Positions 46,472 to 56,119 of a stretch of DNA of 64,000 nucleotides are shown here, piece after piece (positions within the stretch are counted from its first letter, which is position 1; each line of letters starts with the position of its first letter). The DNA comes from Xanthomonas rydalmerensis (GTDB lineage Bacteria; Pseudomonadota; Gammaproteobacteria; Xanthomonadales; Xanthomonadaceae). The notes below the pieces were generated by a model, which saw only the letters and a program-made list of their open reading frames with translations, made no database searches and was not told the DNA's origin. Made by a program: the position numbers and the translations under genes. The DNA is taken from NCBI RefSeq assembly GCF_033170385.1, contig NZ_CP126170.1:343501-407500 (forward strand), written 5' to 3'.

Positions 46472-47053
46472 ATGTCGAGTCCGCCGCCGCTGCCCGGCAC
46501 GCCCGGTCCCACCTCCACCACGGCGCTGCCACCGGTCAAGCGCGGCTGGTGGGCGCGCCACTGGAAGTGGGCGGTGCCGCTGATCGTGCTGGTGCTCGGC
46601 GCCCTGCTGCTGGCGTCGATCGTGGTGTTCGTGCTCGGCATCGCGCGCGTCACCAAGTCGTCCGAGCCGTACCGGGTCGGCGTGATGGCCGCACAACACG
46701 ATCCGCGCGTGGCGGCCGCGCTGGGCGCGCCGATCAAGGACGGCATCATGCCCAGCGGCAGCTTCAACAGCAGCGGCGGTGGAAGCGGCAATGCCGAGCT
46801 GAGCGTGTCGCTGCACGGCAGCCGCGCCAACGGCACCCTCTACATCGAAGCCGAGCGTCATGCGGGCGAGTGGCACTACACCACCTTGCAGGTACTGCCG
46901 GATGCGGGCGAGGCGATCCCGCTGCTCGATGCACTCGGGCAGGGCGATGAGGCCGACGACGAGGAAGCGGATGGCATGGCGGTCGAGGCGCCGCCGGTGC
47001 CCGCAACGAACGCAGACCACGCCACGCCGGCCGAGGACGCCGCAACCAAGTAA
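46472..47053 (+). CDS. Coa1/Tim21-family membrane protein
   Basis: Protein of 193 residues: a proline-rich N-terminus, one transmembrane helix (about 35-57: VPLIVLVLGALLLASIVVFVLGI), then a 95-residue domain (VTKSSEPYRVGVMAAQHDPRVAAALGAPIKDG, then SGNAELSVSLHGSRANGTLYIEAERHAGEWHYTTLQV). This pattern is that of the cytochrome oxidase assembly factor 1 family in bacteria, and the tail is acidic. A role in oxidase assembly is known in mitochondria and not shown in bacteria. AAGGAG is placed nine bases before the start. Confidence 0.8.
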   Translation: MSSPPPLPGTPGPTSTTALPPVKRGWWARHWKWAVPLIVLVLGALLLASIVVFVLGIARVTKSSEPYRVGVMAAQHDPRVAAALGAPIKDGIMPSGSFNSSGGGSGNAELSVSLHGSRANGTLYIEAERHAGEWHYTTLQVLPDAGEAIPLLDALGQGDEADDEEADGMAVEAPPVPATNADHATPAEDAATK

Positions 47054-47301
47054 GCGGCGGCGAACGTTCTCTGCCGTCTTTGTCGTTGCGAGGTGCATGG
47101 CGCCATGGGCGTGGGACCGTTGTATCGCCCGTGTCCGCAGTGATGCACTCCGAATTGCCATCACTGCACGCGCGCTGCGCCGGCTGCAATGCAGGACCGC
47201 CCATATGCTGCACCGCCGCGTGGTGGCGGCCATGACCTCCGGCAGATGGCCGATCGGCCTGCGCCGCGTACCGTCCTGACATCATCTGTCGGAGCTGCGC
47301 C

Positions 47302-49107
47302 ATGAAGCCACGTGTCCTTGCCATCGCCCTGACCCTGGCGCTGGCGGCGCCTTTGCCGTTCCAGGCGCTGGCGGCTCCGGCCGCACCGCCCGTTGCAGCG
47401 GCGAAGCGTGCGCCGGCCTGGGTGGAGCGCAGCAATGCGTTTGCGCAGATCCTGCTGCAGGCGCAGGCGCCGTTCCAGGCCGAGGAAGTGAGCTTCTTCG
47501 GCGTGCCCGGATTCGACGACCAGGTCTCCGATTTCGGTCCCGACAACCCGCGGCGTTTCCGCGAGGCCACCGCTGCCGCGCGCCGCACGCTGCAGGAAAA
47601 GCTGCAGGTGGAGCGCGATCCGAATGTGCGCCAGGATCTGACAATCCTGATCCACGCCGCCGATCAGTCCATCGAAGGCAGCACGCTCAACGAGCGCTTG
47701 CTGCTGCCCTGGGCGGATGCGCCGCAGCACGTGTTCGGCGGCATCAACAACCTGTTGTCCGAGCAGGTGCCGGCGGCGCGGCGCGCCAAGGCACTAGTGC
47801 GGCTGCAGCGCTACGTCGGCCTGGCGCCGGGCAGCACCTCCAGCCTGCTGCTGGCGCGGCAACGCTACGAAGAAAAGCGCGCTGACGGCAGCCTGCTGCA
47901 GCCGACCAAGCGCGAGGTCGAACAGGCCTTGAGCAACGTCGAGACCTACGCCAAGGGCATCCGCGCGCTGTTTGCCGAGTACAAGATCGCCGGCGCAGAC
48001 GCGGCGCTGGCGGCGATGGACCAGCAGTTCCAGGACTACGCCACCTGGACGCGCAAGGTGGTGCTGCCGCAGGCGCGCGAGGATGCGCGCCTGCCGCCAG
48101 AGCTGTATGCGTTCCAGCTCAAGCAGGTGGGCATCGACATCGCACCGCAGGTGCTGATGCAGCGCGCGCAGCTGGAGTTCATGGAAACCCGCGCGACGAT
48201 GCAGCAGCTGGCGCCGCTGGTGGCCGCCGCCAAGGGCCTGCGCGGCGACGATGCCCGCGACTACCGCACAGTGCTGCGCGCGCTCAAGCGCGACACCATC
48301 CCCGACGACAAGCTCGAGGCGCACTACCGCAGCGTCATCGACCGCATCGATCCGATCATCCGCCAGCAGCGCATCGTCGATGTGCCGCGGCGGCCGATGC
48401 AGATGCGCCTGGGCTCGCCGGCCGAGAGCGCCGCGCAACCGGCGCCGCATTTCCGCCCGGCACCGCTGGTCGGCAACACCGGCGAGCAGGGCACCTTCGT
48501 GCTGCCGCTGGGCAATCCGGACAGCGCCGGCAAGGGCGAGCACTACGACGACTTCAACTTCGGTGCGGCGGCGTGGACGCTGAGCGCGCACGAGGGCCGG
48601 CCCGGCCACGAACTGCAGTTCACCGCCATGGTCGAGCGCGGCGTGTCGCTGGCGCGCAGCCTGTTCGCGTTCAACTCGGTCAACGTGGAAGGCTGGGCGC
48701 TGTACGCCGAGGCCGAAATGGTGCCGTACGAACCGCTGGACGGGCAGTTGGTGGCCCTGCAGTTCCGCCTGCTGCGCGCGGCGCGGGCCATGCTCGACCC
48801 GATGCTCAACCTCGGCCTGATCGACCGCGAGCGTGCGCGCCTGGTGCTGGAGAACGAGGTCGGCCTGTCGCCGGCGATGGCGCGGCAGGAACTGGACCGC
48901 TACATGGTGCGCGCACCTGGCCAGGCCGGCAGCTACTTCTACGGCTACAGCCGCATCCTGGAACTGCGCATGCGCACCGAACTGGCGCTGGGCGCCAAGT
49001 TCGACCGGCTGAAGTTCAACAACTTCCTGCTGGACCAGGGGCTGCTGCCGCCGGACCAGCTGGCCGCGGCGGTGGACGAGGAGTTCGTGCCGTTACAGCG
49101 CAAGTGA
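47302..49107 (+). CDS. DUF885 family exported protein
   Basis: Protein of 601 residues with a signal peptide (about 1-24, ending ALA) and a DUF885 domain. The conserved metal-binding-like motif HEGRPGHE is at residues 430-437, followed by NSVNVEGWALYAEAEM and, later, PGQAGSYFYGYSRILELR. DUF885 proteins are mostly alpha-helical and resemble M32-like metallopeptidases; peptidase activity is suspected but not established for most. The H-E-x5-H-E order fits a zinc site. It is a single gene on the plus strand, facing the cysteine-rich gene. Confidence 0.85.
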   Translation: MKPRVLAIALTLALAAPLPFQALAAPAAPPVAAAKRAPAWVERSNAFAQILLQAQAPFQAEEVSFFGVPGFDDQVSDFGPDNPRRFREATAAARRTLQEKLQVERDPNVRQDLTILIHAADQSIEGSTLNERLLLPWADAPQHVFGGINNLLSEQVPAARRAKALVRLQRYVGLAPGSTSSLLLARQRYEEKRADGSLLQPTKREVEQALSNVETYAKGIRALFAEYKIAGADAALAAMDQQFQDYATWTRKVVLPQAREDARLPPELYAFQLKQVGIDIAPQVLMQRAQLEFMETRATMQQLAPLVAAAKGLRGDDARDYRTVLRALKRDTIPDDKLEAHYRSVIDRIDPIIRQQRIVDVPRRPMQMRLGSPAESAAQPAPHFRPAPLVGNTGEQGTFVLPLGNPDSAGKGEHYDDFNFGAAAWTLSAHEGRPGHELQFTAMVERGVSLARSLFAFNSVNVEGWALYAEAEMVPYEPLDGQLVALQFRLLRAARAMLDPMLNLGLIDRERARLVLENEVGLSPAMARQELDRYMVRAPGQAGSYFYGYSRILELRMRTELALGAKFDRLKFNNFLLDQGLLPPDQLAAAVDEEFVPLQRK

Positions 49108-49152
49108 GGGCCATCGTGCCGCTGCGGGGACGCGCAGCGGCACCGACAGGAG

Positions 49153-49524
49153 TCAGTGCGAGTAAGGAACGCGCTCGGGCCGTTGCCGCCCCGTCCAGTC
49201 GCTGGCCTTGCCGCCGCCGACCGGGCAAATACGCACGTACTGGTAGACCGCATCTACCGCTTTCTGCGTCCACGGTTTGAAGCATACGTTTCCGACGCAG
49301 CAAGGGCCGGTCGACGTCGGCCAAGGACAGTAGCCAGGTACCGCGACCCATACGCCGGCTTGAGGAGTCACCGGCATCCAGTTCTTGTCCTTGCCCTTGC
49401 AGCCTTGCGTGCACAAGACGAAGGGGTCGTTGTCGCGACAGGCAAGGTCCTCATAGACCTGCTGCGCCCCAGCGACGCCCTGAAATCCCAGGAACGCAAC
49501 CAGAATCCATATCCATTGCTTCAT
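49153..49524 (-). CDS. Small secreted eight-cysteine protein, unknown family
   Basis: Protein of 123 residues with a signal peptide (about 1-20, ending GVAGA). The mature part has eight cysteines (C29, C38, C42, C66, C75, C76, C81, C100), enough for four disulfides, in the order CRD-CTQGC-GYC-CC-C-C. It ends in a basic/aromatic tail (DWTGRQRPERVPYSH). I know no family with this pattern. A broken paralogue lies at 50434-50798 with all eight cysteines at matching places, so the pattern is a conserved one. It is probably a periplasmic or secreted disulfide-rich protein. The downstream (upstream in transcription) lipoprotein gene is duplicated with it. Confidence 0.8.
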   Translation of the reverse strand: MKQWIWILVAFLGFQGVAGAQQVYEDLACRDNDPFVLCTQGCKGKDKNWMPVTPQAGVWVAVPGYCPWPTSTGPCCVGNVCFKPWTQKAVDAVYQYVRICPVGGGKASDWTGRQRPERVPYSH

Positions 49525-49807
49525 CGCACTTCCCTCTGTCGAAAGCGGTCCATCCCAGACGTTCGGACCAAACGTGTCATTGCGGGGCGGGCGATACCCC
49601 GAACCCGGCCCCGCGAACGGGCCGTGCCGATTCTGCCCGCAAATAGCTTAGCAAGGGTTTCATCGCGCGAGGGGATGCCGGGCGCCATGGCCCCCAACCC
49701 GGTCCATCGGGGCTGGATGCGGAAGATGTGTTCTTGGAAGCCGGGGGTGCGCCAGCGGCGGGCGCCGGCCGGACAGGGTAGCAGGCCGCTGCCCGACCTG
49801 ACCGGAT

Positions 49808-50272
49808 TCAGTGAACGGGCGGCGGTACAGGCTGCGGGGCAGCCGGCGCCGGCGCCGGTGTTCCCGGCGGCACCCAGATCGCCATGCCGGCGGCGCGCTT
49901 CTGCGTAGTGGGGATGCCGATGCCCAGGCCGCCGCCGACGTGGCCGCCGTAGCTGCCCGCGCCGACCGACAGGCCGCCGCCGGAGCGTTGCGAACCCACG
50001 CCCATCAGTACCACGCCATTGGCGCCGAGCTTGGCCGCGTCGCGCTTGAGCCGGGCCACCGCCGCGTCGGTCTGGCCCTGGGTGCCGAAGCCGGCCGCGC
50101 TGGAGGATTCGAGCTGGGCGATATCCACCGCGCCCGGCGGCGGCGCGGAGTAGATCTGCACCAGTGCCGGGTCGATCGGCGGGCGCGCCGCACCGACCAT
50201 CACCTTGGAGGAACTGGCGCAGCCGGCCAGGGCCAGCAGCAACGCCAGCGGCAACAACGGTCGGATGTTCAT
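49808..50272 (-). CDS. Glycine-rich lipoprotein, unknown function
   Basis: Lipoprotein of 154 residues: signal peptide with lipobox LAGC (C18), a conserved-looking middle (RPPIDPALVQIYSAPPPGAVDIAQLES), a short helix (AAVARLKRDAAKLGANGVVLMGV) and a glycine/serine-rich segment (GGGLSVGAGSYGGHVGGGLGIG), ending in a proline/alanine tail. This is similar in plan to the small lipoproteins that carry a PPPGAxxIA pattern with a KLGANG motif. I cannot name a function. A decayed copy lies at 51045-51402. Confidence 0.78.
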   Translation of the reverse strand: MNIRPLLPLALLLALAGCASSSKVMVGAARPPIDPALVQIYSAPPPGAVDIAQLESSSAAGFGTQGQTDAAVARLKRDAAKLGANGVVLMGVGSQRSGGGLSVGAGSYGGHVGGGLGIGIPTTQKRAAGMAIWVPPGTPAPAPAAPQPVPPPVH

Positions 50273-50433
50273 GGCTTTACCCCCGTGTTCGGATCTCACG
50301 CGATCATAGGCGGGCCGGGTGAATCGCGCCGAACCCGGCGCCGCCACCCTGGCAGGGCCGCCGTGATCCCCGTGCCAAGAGTCGGGGAGGCCGGGAGGGC
50401 AGCACGCCGCCGCGTTGCGCAGTGGCAGGATCG

Positions 50434-50798
50434 TCAGTGCTCGTAGGGCACGCTTTCCGGACGCCGGCTCGGGTCTGTCCACTCGCCTTGCTTGACGGCG
50501 GCAGGGCAGATGTCTTCGTACTGCTTCACGGCCACGATCGCGGTGGGCGTCCACGCGCCGCAGTGCGAGCCGTGCTTGCAGCAGCGGACCGGACTGGGCC
50601 GCAAGCAATATCCGGGGTCTGCCTGCCAGGAGCCGCTGATCGGGTCGACCGGCTCCAGTTCTTGTCCACGCCCTTGCAGCCTTGGGTGCAGAACACGAAG
50701 GGGGCGTTATCGCGGCACACGAGCTTCTTTTAGACGGGGGCGGCGATGGCGGGGAACGACAGCAGGCAGATCGCGAAAATCCATATCCAGCGCTTCAT
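50434..50798 (-). pseudogene. Broken paralogue of the eight-cysteine protein
   Basis: Reads MKRWIWIFAICLLSFPAIAAPV and then TAA, where the intact copy has a tyrosine codon in QQVYEDL. The frame continues as KKLVCRDNAPFVFCTQGCKGVDKNW, after which one base is missing: the downstream frame resumes as EPVDPISGSWQADPGYC and runs to RRPESVPYEH and a stop. All eight cysteines match those of the intact gene at 49153-49524. One nonsense change and one single-base deletion make this a clear pseudogene. Confidence 0.9.
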
Positions 50799-51044
50799 GG
50801 GCTGCTCCGAGATGAAGACGGTCCAGGGTTTCCGTCCCGCATTAAGACGATCCAGTGCGCGCCTCCCCTACCGGATTGCCTGGGTGCTCGGTGTGCGCCG
50901 TGACCGTGGATCGGCCGCCATCCGCTGGTCGGATGACAGCGCAGTCCTGTTGCAGCACCTGACACAGGTACGCCGGTCGCCGTAGTTGGTCCTGTCGATG
51001 CGCGGCGTGTCTTGGCGTGTCTTCAACACTTCTGGGGCCGCTGT

Positions 51045-51402
51045 CGCCCCCGGCTCCCGGCGACGTCCAGATCGCCACGCCCGCTGCGCGCATCCGCGTG
51101 ATGGGGCGCCAATGCTCAGGCCGACACCGACGTGGCCGCCAGCGCTGCCCGCGCCGACCGACAGGCTGCTGCCGCAGCGGTCCGCGTCTACACCCTTCAG
51201 GTCCACGCCATTGGTGCCGAGCTTGGCCGCTTCGCGCTTGCGCCGGGCCACCGGGCTTCGGTTCGGTACCGCGTGTGCCGAAATCGGCCGCGTTGGAGTC
51301 ATCCAGTTGGGCCATCGACCGCCTCCGGCGCCGGCCCCGAATAGACCTGCGCCAGCGCCGCACCGGCCGGCGGTCGCGCCGCGCCGGGCTGCGCAGTGCG
51401 CT
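51045..51402 (-). pseudogene. Broken paralogue of the glycine-rich lipoprotein
   Basis: Pieces of the lipoprotein occur in order but in different frames: GAARPPAGAALAQVYSGPAPEAVDG, then MAQLDDSNAADFGTRGT, then KREAAKLGTNGVDLKGVD with LSVGAGSAGGHVGVGLSIGAP, then RAAGVAIWTSPG. At least three frame changes are needed, and the signal peptide is missing at the 5' end. The order and spacing relative to the pseudogene at 50434-50798 repeat those of the intact pair, which shows a tandem duplication. Confidence 0.82.
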
Positions 51403-51435
51403 ATGGTGCAGGCTGACATTCGCATGGAGGCCGGC

Positions 51436-52882
<1,447 letters not shown>

Positions 52883-52916
52883 GCCAGCGTCTCTCTCTGT
52901 CTGTTAGAGCCACCTC

Positions 52917-53063
52917 AGTCGCGACGTAGCCTTCGAAAAGCGTCGCGACTGAAGTCGCTCCTACACAGCCGTGATCTTGCGATCCATCTGCGTGGCTCTC
53001 GTAGGAGCGGCTTCAGCCGCGACCGGGCTTTCCCGTTGCAGCCGGGTCGTGGTTGAAGCCGCA
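52917..53063. repeat. Two GTAG-type REP units after hemB
   Basis: Unit one: AGTCGCGAC (52917-52925) pairs with GTCGCGACT within an inverted GTAG copy ending GCTCCTAC (52942-52964). Unit two: GTAGGAGCGGCTTCAGCCGCGACC (53001-53024) followed by a decayed inverted copy to 53063. Together they fill the space between hemB and the convergent epimerase gene. Confidence 0.82.
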
Positions 53064-53081
53064 CCCGCGCACGCGTCCGCA

Positions 53082-54071
53082 CTACGCCGATGACGTCGCC
53101 GCCGGCAAACAACCCAGCCCATGCAGCGTTGCCTCCACCGCCACGTCCAGCGGCGTGTGCGGTTCTTCGCCAAGCAACTCCAGCAGCCGCGCATTGCGCA
53201 TGCGTAGCGGCTGCCGCCACAGCGGGCGCATCTCGTGCAGTTCGCGCGCCAGCGGCCAGAACGGCAGGGCCAGGGTCAGCAGGGGCCACGGGAAGCGGCG
53301 CGTGCGTGGCGACGCCAGGCCATGGCTTTGCGCGACCCGCGCGATCGCCGCGGCCATCTGCGTGCCGTCGGCGTCCCAATGCCCGTCCAGATGCATGCGG
53401 GCGAAGGCCGGCAGGCGCGTGCGCTGCTGCAGCAGCGCCAGCATGGTCCGCGCCACGTCCGGCACGTAGGCCCATTGGTGGCCCACGCCCGGATCGCCCG
53501 GCAGGGTCACCGTCGCGACCGGCTGTCCCGGCCGCACCAGCCCCTGCGCGAACCAGCTGTTGCCCACGCGCGGGCCGAAGAAGTCGCCGGCACGTACCAC
53601 GATCGCCCGCGCGCCCTGCGCGGTTGCGGCCTGCAGGCGCCGCTCCAGTTCCACCCGGATCGCACCCTTGCGGGTGAGCGGATGCTGCGGCGCGTCTTCG
53701 TCCGGCGCCGGATAGGCATCCGGGCCGTAGTTGTAGACCGTGCCCGGCAGGACCACGGTGGCGCGCTCGGCGATGGCCGCGGCGAGGGTGTTGTCGATCA
53801 TCGGCAGCACCAGCTCCGACCAGCGCCGGTAGCCGGGCGGATTGACCGCATGCACGATCACCGCGCAGCCCTGCGCCGCCTGCAGCACGTCGGCCCGTTG
53901 CAGCGCATCGCCGCGGCGCCAGTGGATGCCGTCGCGCTCCTCGCTGGAGTGGGCGAGGCCGCGCTGCAGGGCGCGCACCTGCCAGCCGGCGTCGCGCAAC
54001 TGCCGCGCCAGTTCGCCGCCGATACCGCCGCTGGCGCCCAGCACCAGGGCCGTGGAAGAAGATGGGGACAT
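53082..54071 (-). CDS. NAD-dependent epimerase/dehydratase family protein
   Basis: Extended short-chain dehydrogenase of 329 residues. Rossmann motif LVLGASGGIGGELARQL at residue 9, and the YxxxK-like area as PGTVYNYGPDAYP, with the tyrosine kept but the lysine shifted. C-terminal substrate domain from about 200 (GHQWAYVPDVARTMLALL). It probably acts on a sugar nucleotide or related substrate, or is a non-catalytic NAD(P)-binding protein. It is divergent from a LysR-family regulator across 91 bases that contain palindromes, so that regulator probably controls it. Confidence 0.85.
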   Translation of the reverse strand: MSPSSSTALVLGASGGIGGELARQLRDAGWQVRALQRGLAHSSEERDGIHWRRGDALQRADVLQAAQGCAVIVHAVNPPGYRRWSELVLPMIDNTLAAAIAERATVVLPGTVYNYGPDAYPAPDEDAPQHPLTRKGAIRVELERRLQAATAQGARAIVVRAGDFFGPRVGNSWFAQGLVRPGQPVATVTLPGDPGVGHQWAYVPDVARTMLALLQQRTRLPAFARMHLDGHWDADGTQMAAAIARVAQSHGLASPRTRRFPWPLLTLALPFWPLARELHEMRPLWRQPLRMRNARLLELLGEEPHTPLDVAVEATLHGLGCLPAATSSA

Positions 54072-54129
54072 GACAGCGCTCCGTTGAGGTCGGCGGTCAG
54101 TGTCGGTGCCGGTACCGCTGAAGAAAATT

Positions 54130-54164
54130 GGCGAATGTCGCCGACCGGCTATACATTTCTGTAT
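54130..54164. promoter_or_regulatory. Candidate LysR operator(s) overlapping the regulator start
   Basis: GGCGA-ATG-TCGCC (54130-54142) and ATACA-N4-TGTAT (54151-54164); the second fits the T-N11-A type of LysR box (TATACATTTCTGTATG) and overlaps the ATG of the regulator itself. Such a site would allow negative autoregulation together with control of the divergent gene. Confidence 0.5.
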
Positions 54165-55050
54165 GGACAACACGATCGGCTGGGAACTCTACCGGTCCTT
54201 CCTGGCAGTGCTGGAGGAGGGCTCGCTGTCGGCGGCGGCGCGCGCGCTGGGGCTGACCCAGCCCACCGTCGGCCGCCACGTGGCGGCGCTGGAACAGGCG
54301 CTGGCGGTGCCGCTGTTCGTGCGCTCGCAGACCGGCCTGCTGCCCACCGATGCGGCCCTGGCCCTGCGTGGCCATGCGCAGGCGATGGCCAGCCTGGCCG
54401 CGTCGCTGCAACGCGCGGCGGGCCGCCATGGCGATGCGGTGCGCGGGACGGTACGCATCGCCGCCAGCGAGGTGATCGGTGCGGAGGTGTTGCCGCCGGT
54501 GCTGGCGGCCCTGCGCCGCGCGCATCCGCAGTTGCGGCTGGAACTGGTGCTGAGCAACCGGATGCAGGACCTGCTGCACCGCGAAGCCGACGTGGCGGTG
54601 CGCATGAGCCGGCCGACCCAGGACGTGCTGGTCGCGCGTCACGTCGGTGCGGTGGCGGTGGCGCTGTTCGCGCACCAGGACTACGTGGACCGGCACGGCC
54701 TGCCGCAGGCCATGGAGGAACTGCCGCAGCACGCGCTGATCGGCTTCGATGCGGAGACGCCTTTCCTGCGCGCGGCGCGCAGCGGCCTGCCGCTGTGGCG
54801 GCGCGAGGCGTTCGCGTTGCGCGCCGACAGCGACTTGGCGCAACTGGCATTGTTGCGTGCCGGCTGTGGCATCGGCTTCTGCCAGGTCGCGCTGGCGCGG
54901 CGCACGCCGGCACTGGTGCCGGTGCTGCCAAAGCAGGTGAATGTCGGTCTGGAAAGCTGGATCGTGATGCACCAGGACGTGCGCGGCAGCGCGGCCTGCA
55001 GCGCGGTGTTCGCGGCGCTGGTCGAGGCGATGACGGCGCACACCGCCTGA
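54163..55050 (+). CDS. LysR-family transcriptional regulator
   Basis: Regulator of 295 residues: N-terminal winged helix (YRSFLAVLEEGSLSAAARALGLTQPTVGRHVAALEQALAVPLFVRS, about residues 9-55) and a periplasmic-binding-protein-like effector domain (about 90-290; GTVRIAASEVIGAEVLPPVL, VAVRMSRPTQDVLVARHVG, LRAGCGIGFCQVALARR). Start at 54163 is immediately before the domain. It is divergent from the epimerase-family gene, the classical layout for a LysR regulator and its target. The inducer is unknown. Confidence 0.88.
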   Translation: MDNTIGWELYRSFLAVLEEGSLSAAARALGLTQPTVGRHVAALEQALAVPLFVRSQTGLLPTDAALALRGHAQAMASLAASLQRAAGRHGDAVRGTVRIAASEVIGAEVLPPVLAALRRAHPQLRLELVLSNRMQDLLHREADVAVRMSRPTQDVLVARHVGAVAVALFAHQDYVDRHGLPQAMEELPQHALIGFDAETPFLRAARSGLPLWRREAFALRADSDLAQLALLRAGCGIGFCQVALARRTPALVPVLPKQVNVGLESWIVMHQDVRGSAACSAVFAALVEAMTAHTA

Positions 55051-55134
55051 GGTGCGCGCGCTTGCAGTGGCGGCCGGTTTGCGCATTCGCGCATCCGGCC
55101 GCCCCGACCCGGGCAGGGTGTCAGGACGCTGTTA

Positions 55135-55166
55135 CGAATCCCGAATCCCCACTCCCGAATCCCCGC
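55135..55166. repeat. GAATCCCC short direct repeats
   Basis: Three variants of CGAATCCC(C) in a row, directly at the 3' end of the nuclease gene. They are the reverse complement of the GATTGGGGATTC words at 16685-16721. Confidence 0.65.
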
Positions 55167-55167
55167 C

Positions 55168-55923
55168 TTACGGCAGCGTCAGCGCGATCGGATTCGCCTT
55201 CATGCTGGCGCTGATCGCCGGGAACGGATCCACGCCGGCCATGGTGATGACGTCGTTGATCGACACCACGTCGCAGTTGATGGTGCTGTCGTTGACGCAC
55301 ATGTAGGCGGCCGCGCCATTGCCCGGCTCGTACACCGCCTTCCACACGTAGTTCGGCACCTGCACGTTGTCGGCGCCGATGCTGCTGCGGGTGCCGCTGT
55401 CGAAGGCCGGGCCGGTGACCACGTAGACCTCGCCGCGCTGCTTGGCCAACTGCCGCACCTGCTCCTCGATCCGCGCCCACTCGCCGGTGTTGAGCTTGTG
55501 GTCCTGCGGGACCACGTTGGCCATCGAGAAGGTTTCCTTCTCCGAGTTGGTGGTCGAGGCGTCGCCGGCCGGGGTCATGTGGCCGCGGTCGAAGCCGGAG
55601 TTGGTGTAGTCCGAGGTATGCGAGCGGTCGGCGGCCGGGATGCCGGTCTCGTCATGGAAGGAGCCGACGCGGCCGATCGATTCGGCGCCGGCGACCTGCT
55701 GATCGGTGATGTGTTCGGCCGAGTACAGCGGACCCTTGGTCACGCCCGAGGCCATCAGCACGTATTCGGTATGGCAGACCTCGGTGGTACGGCTGGTGAT
55801 CGACGCGTCGAGCGTCGGTGCCTTGCCGCCGGCGTAGAGCGTGGGGCAGCTGGTGGCGGCGCTTGCCGCCTGGGCGGCGAACAGGGCAAGCAGGGCAAGA
55901 CAACCGCGCAGGGAGACGGACAT
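55168..55923 (-). CDS. Secreted DNA/RNA non-specific endonuclease
   Basis: Nuclease of 251 residues, His-Me finger type (NucA/EndoG family), with a signal peptide (about 1-22, ending AASA). The DRGHM motif is at residues 112-116 (catalytic H115), and the metal-ligand asparagine lies in the MANVVPQDHKLNTGEW block. Four or more cysteines point to a disulfide-bonded secreted enzyme. It should degrade extracellular DNA and RNA, for nutrient release or to break DNA traps. It has no immunity gene beside it, as expected for a plainly secreted enzyme that folds outside the cytoplasm. Confidence 0.9.
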   Translation of the reverse strand: MSVSLRGCLALLALFAAQAASAATSCPTLYAGGKAPTLDASITSRTTEVCHTEYVLMASGVTKGPLYSAEHITDQQVAGAESIGRVGSFHDETGIPAADRSHTSDYTNSGFDRGHMTPAGDASTTNSEKETFSMANVVPQDHKLNTGEWARIEEQVRQLAKQRGEVYVVTGPAFDSGTRSSIGADNVQVPNYVWKAVYEPGNGAAAYMCVNDSTINCDVVSINDVITMAGVDPFPAISASMKANPIALTLP

Positions 55924-56068
55924 TGCAGGAACCTCGGCTGGTCAGGGGAGTGAAGAAACTGGCGAGGTTCGGTGTCCGTCAGATGACCATTGGATGTGTG
56001 GCAAATGGCAACTGCGCCGCTGGTCACGCTTGGCGGTAGACGCCGCGCCACGGCGGTCAATCGCATGC

Positions 56069-56087
56069 GATAAGCGTTCTCATTTAC
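56069..56087 (+). promoter_or_regulatory. Possible Fur box
   Basis: GATAAGCGTTCTCATTTAC matches the classical 19-base Fur consensus at 12 positions, with both outer arms (GATAA and TCATT) kept. It lies 33-51 bases before the start of the flavin reductase gene, where an iron-repressed promoter would be. The match is moderate. Confidence 0.4.
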
Positions 56088-56119
56088 AATGCGCGACCGC
56101 CCCGTCCTGCGCCTCCGCC

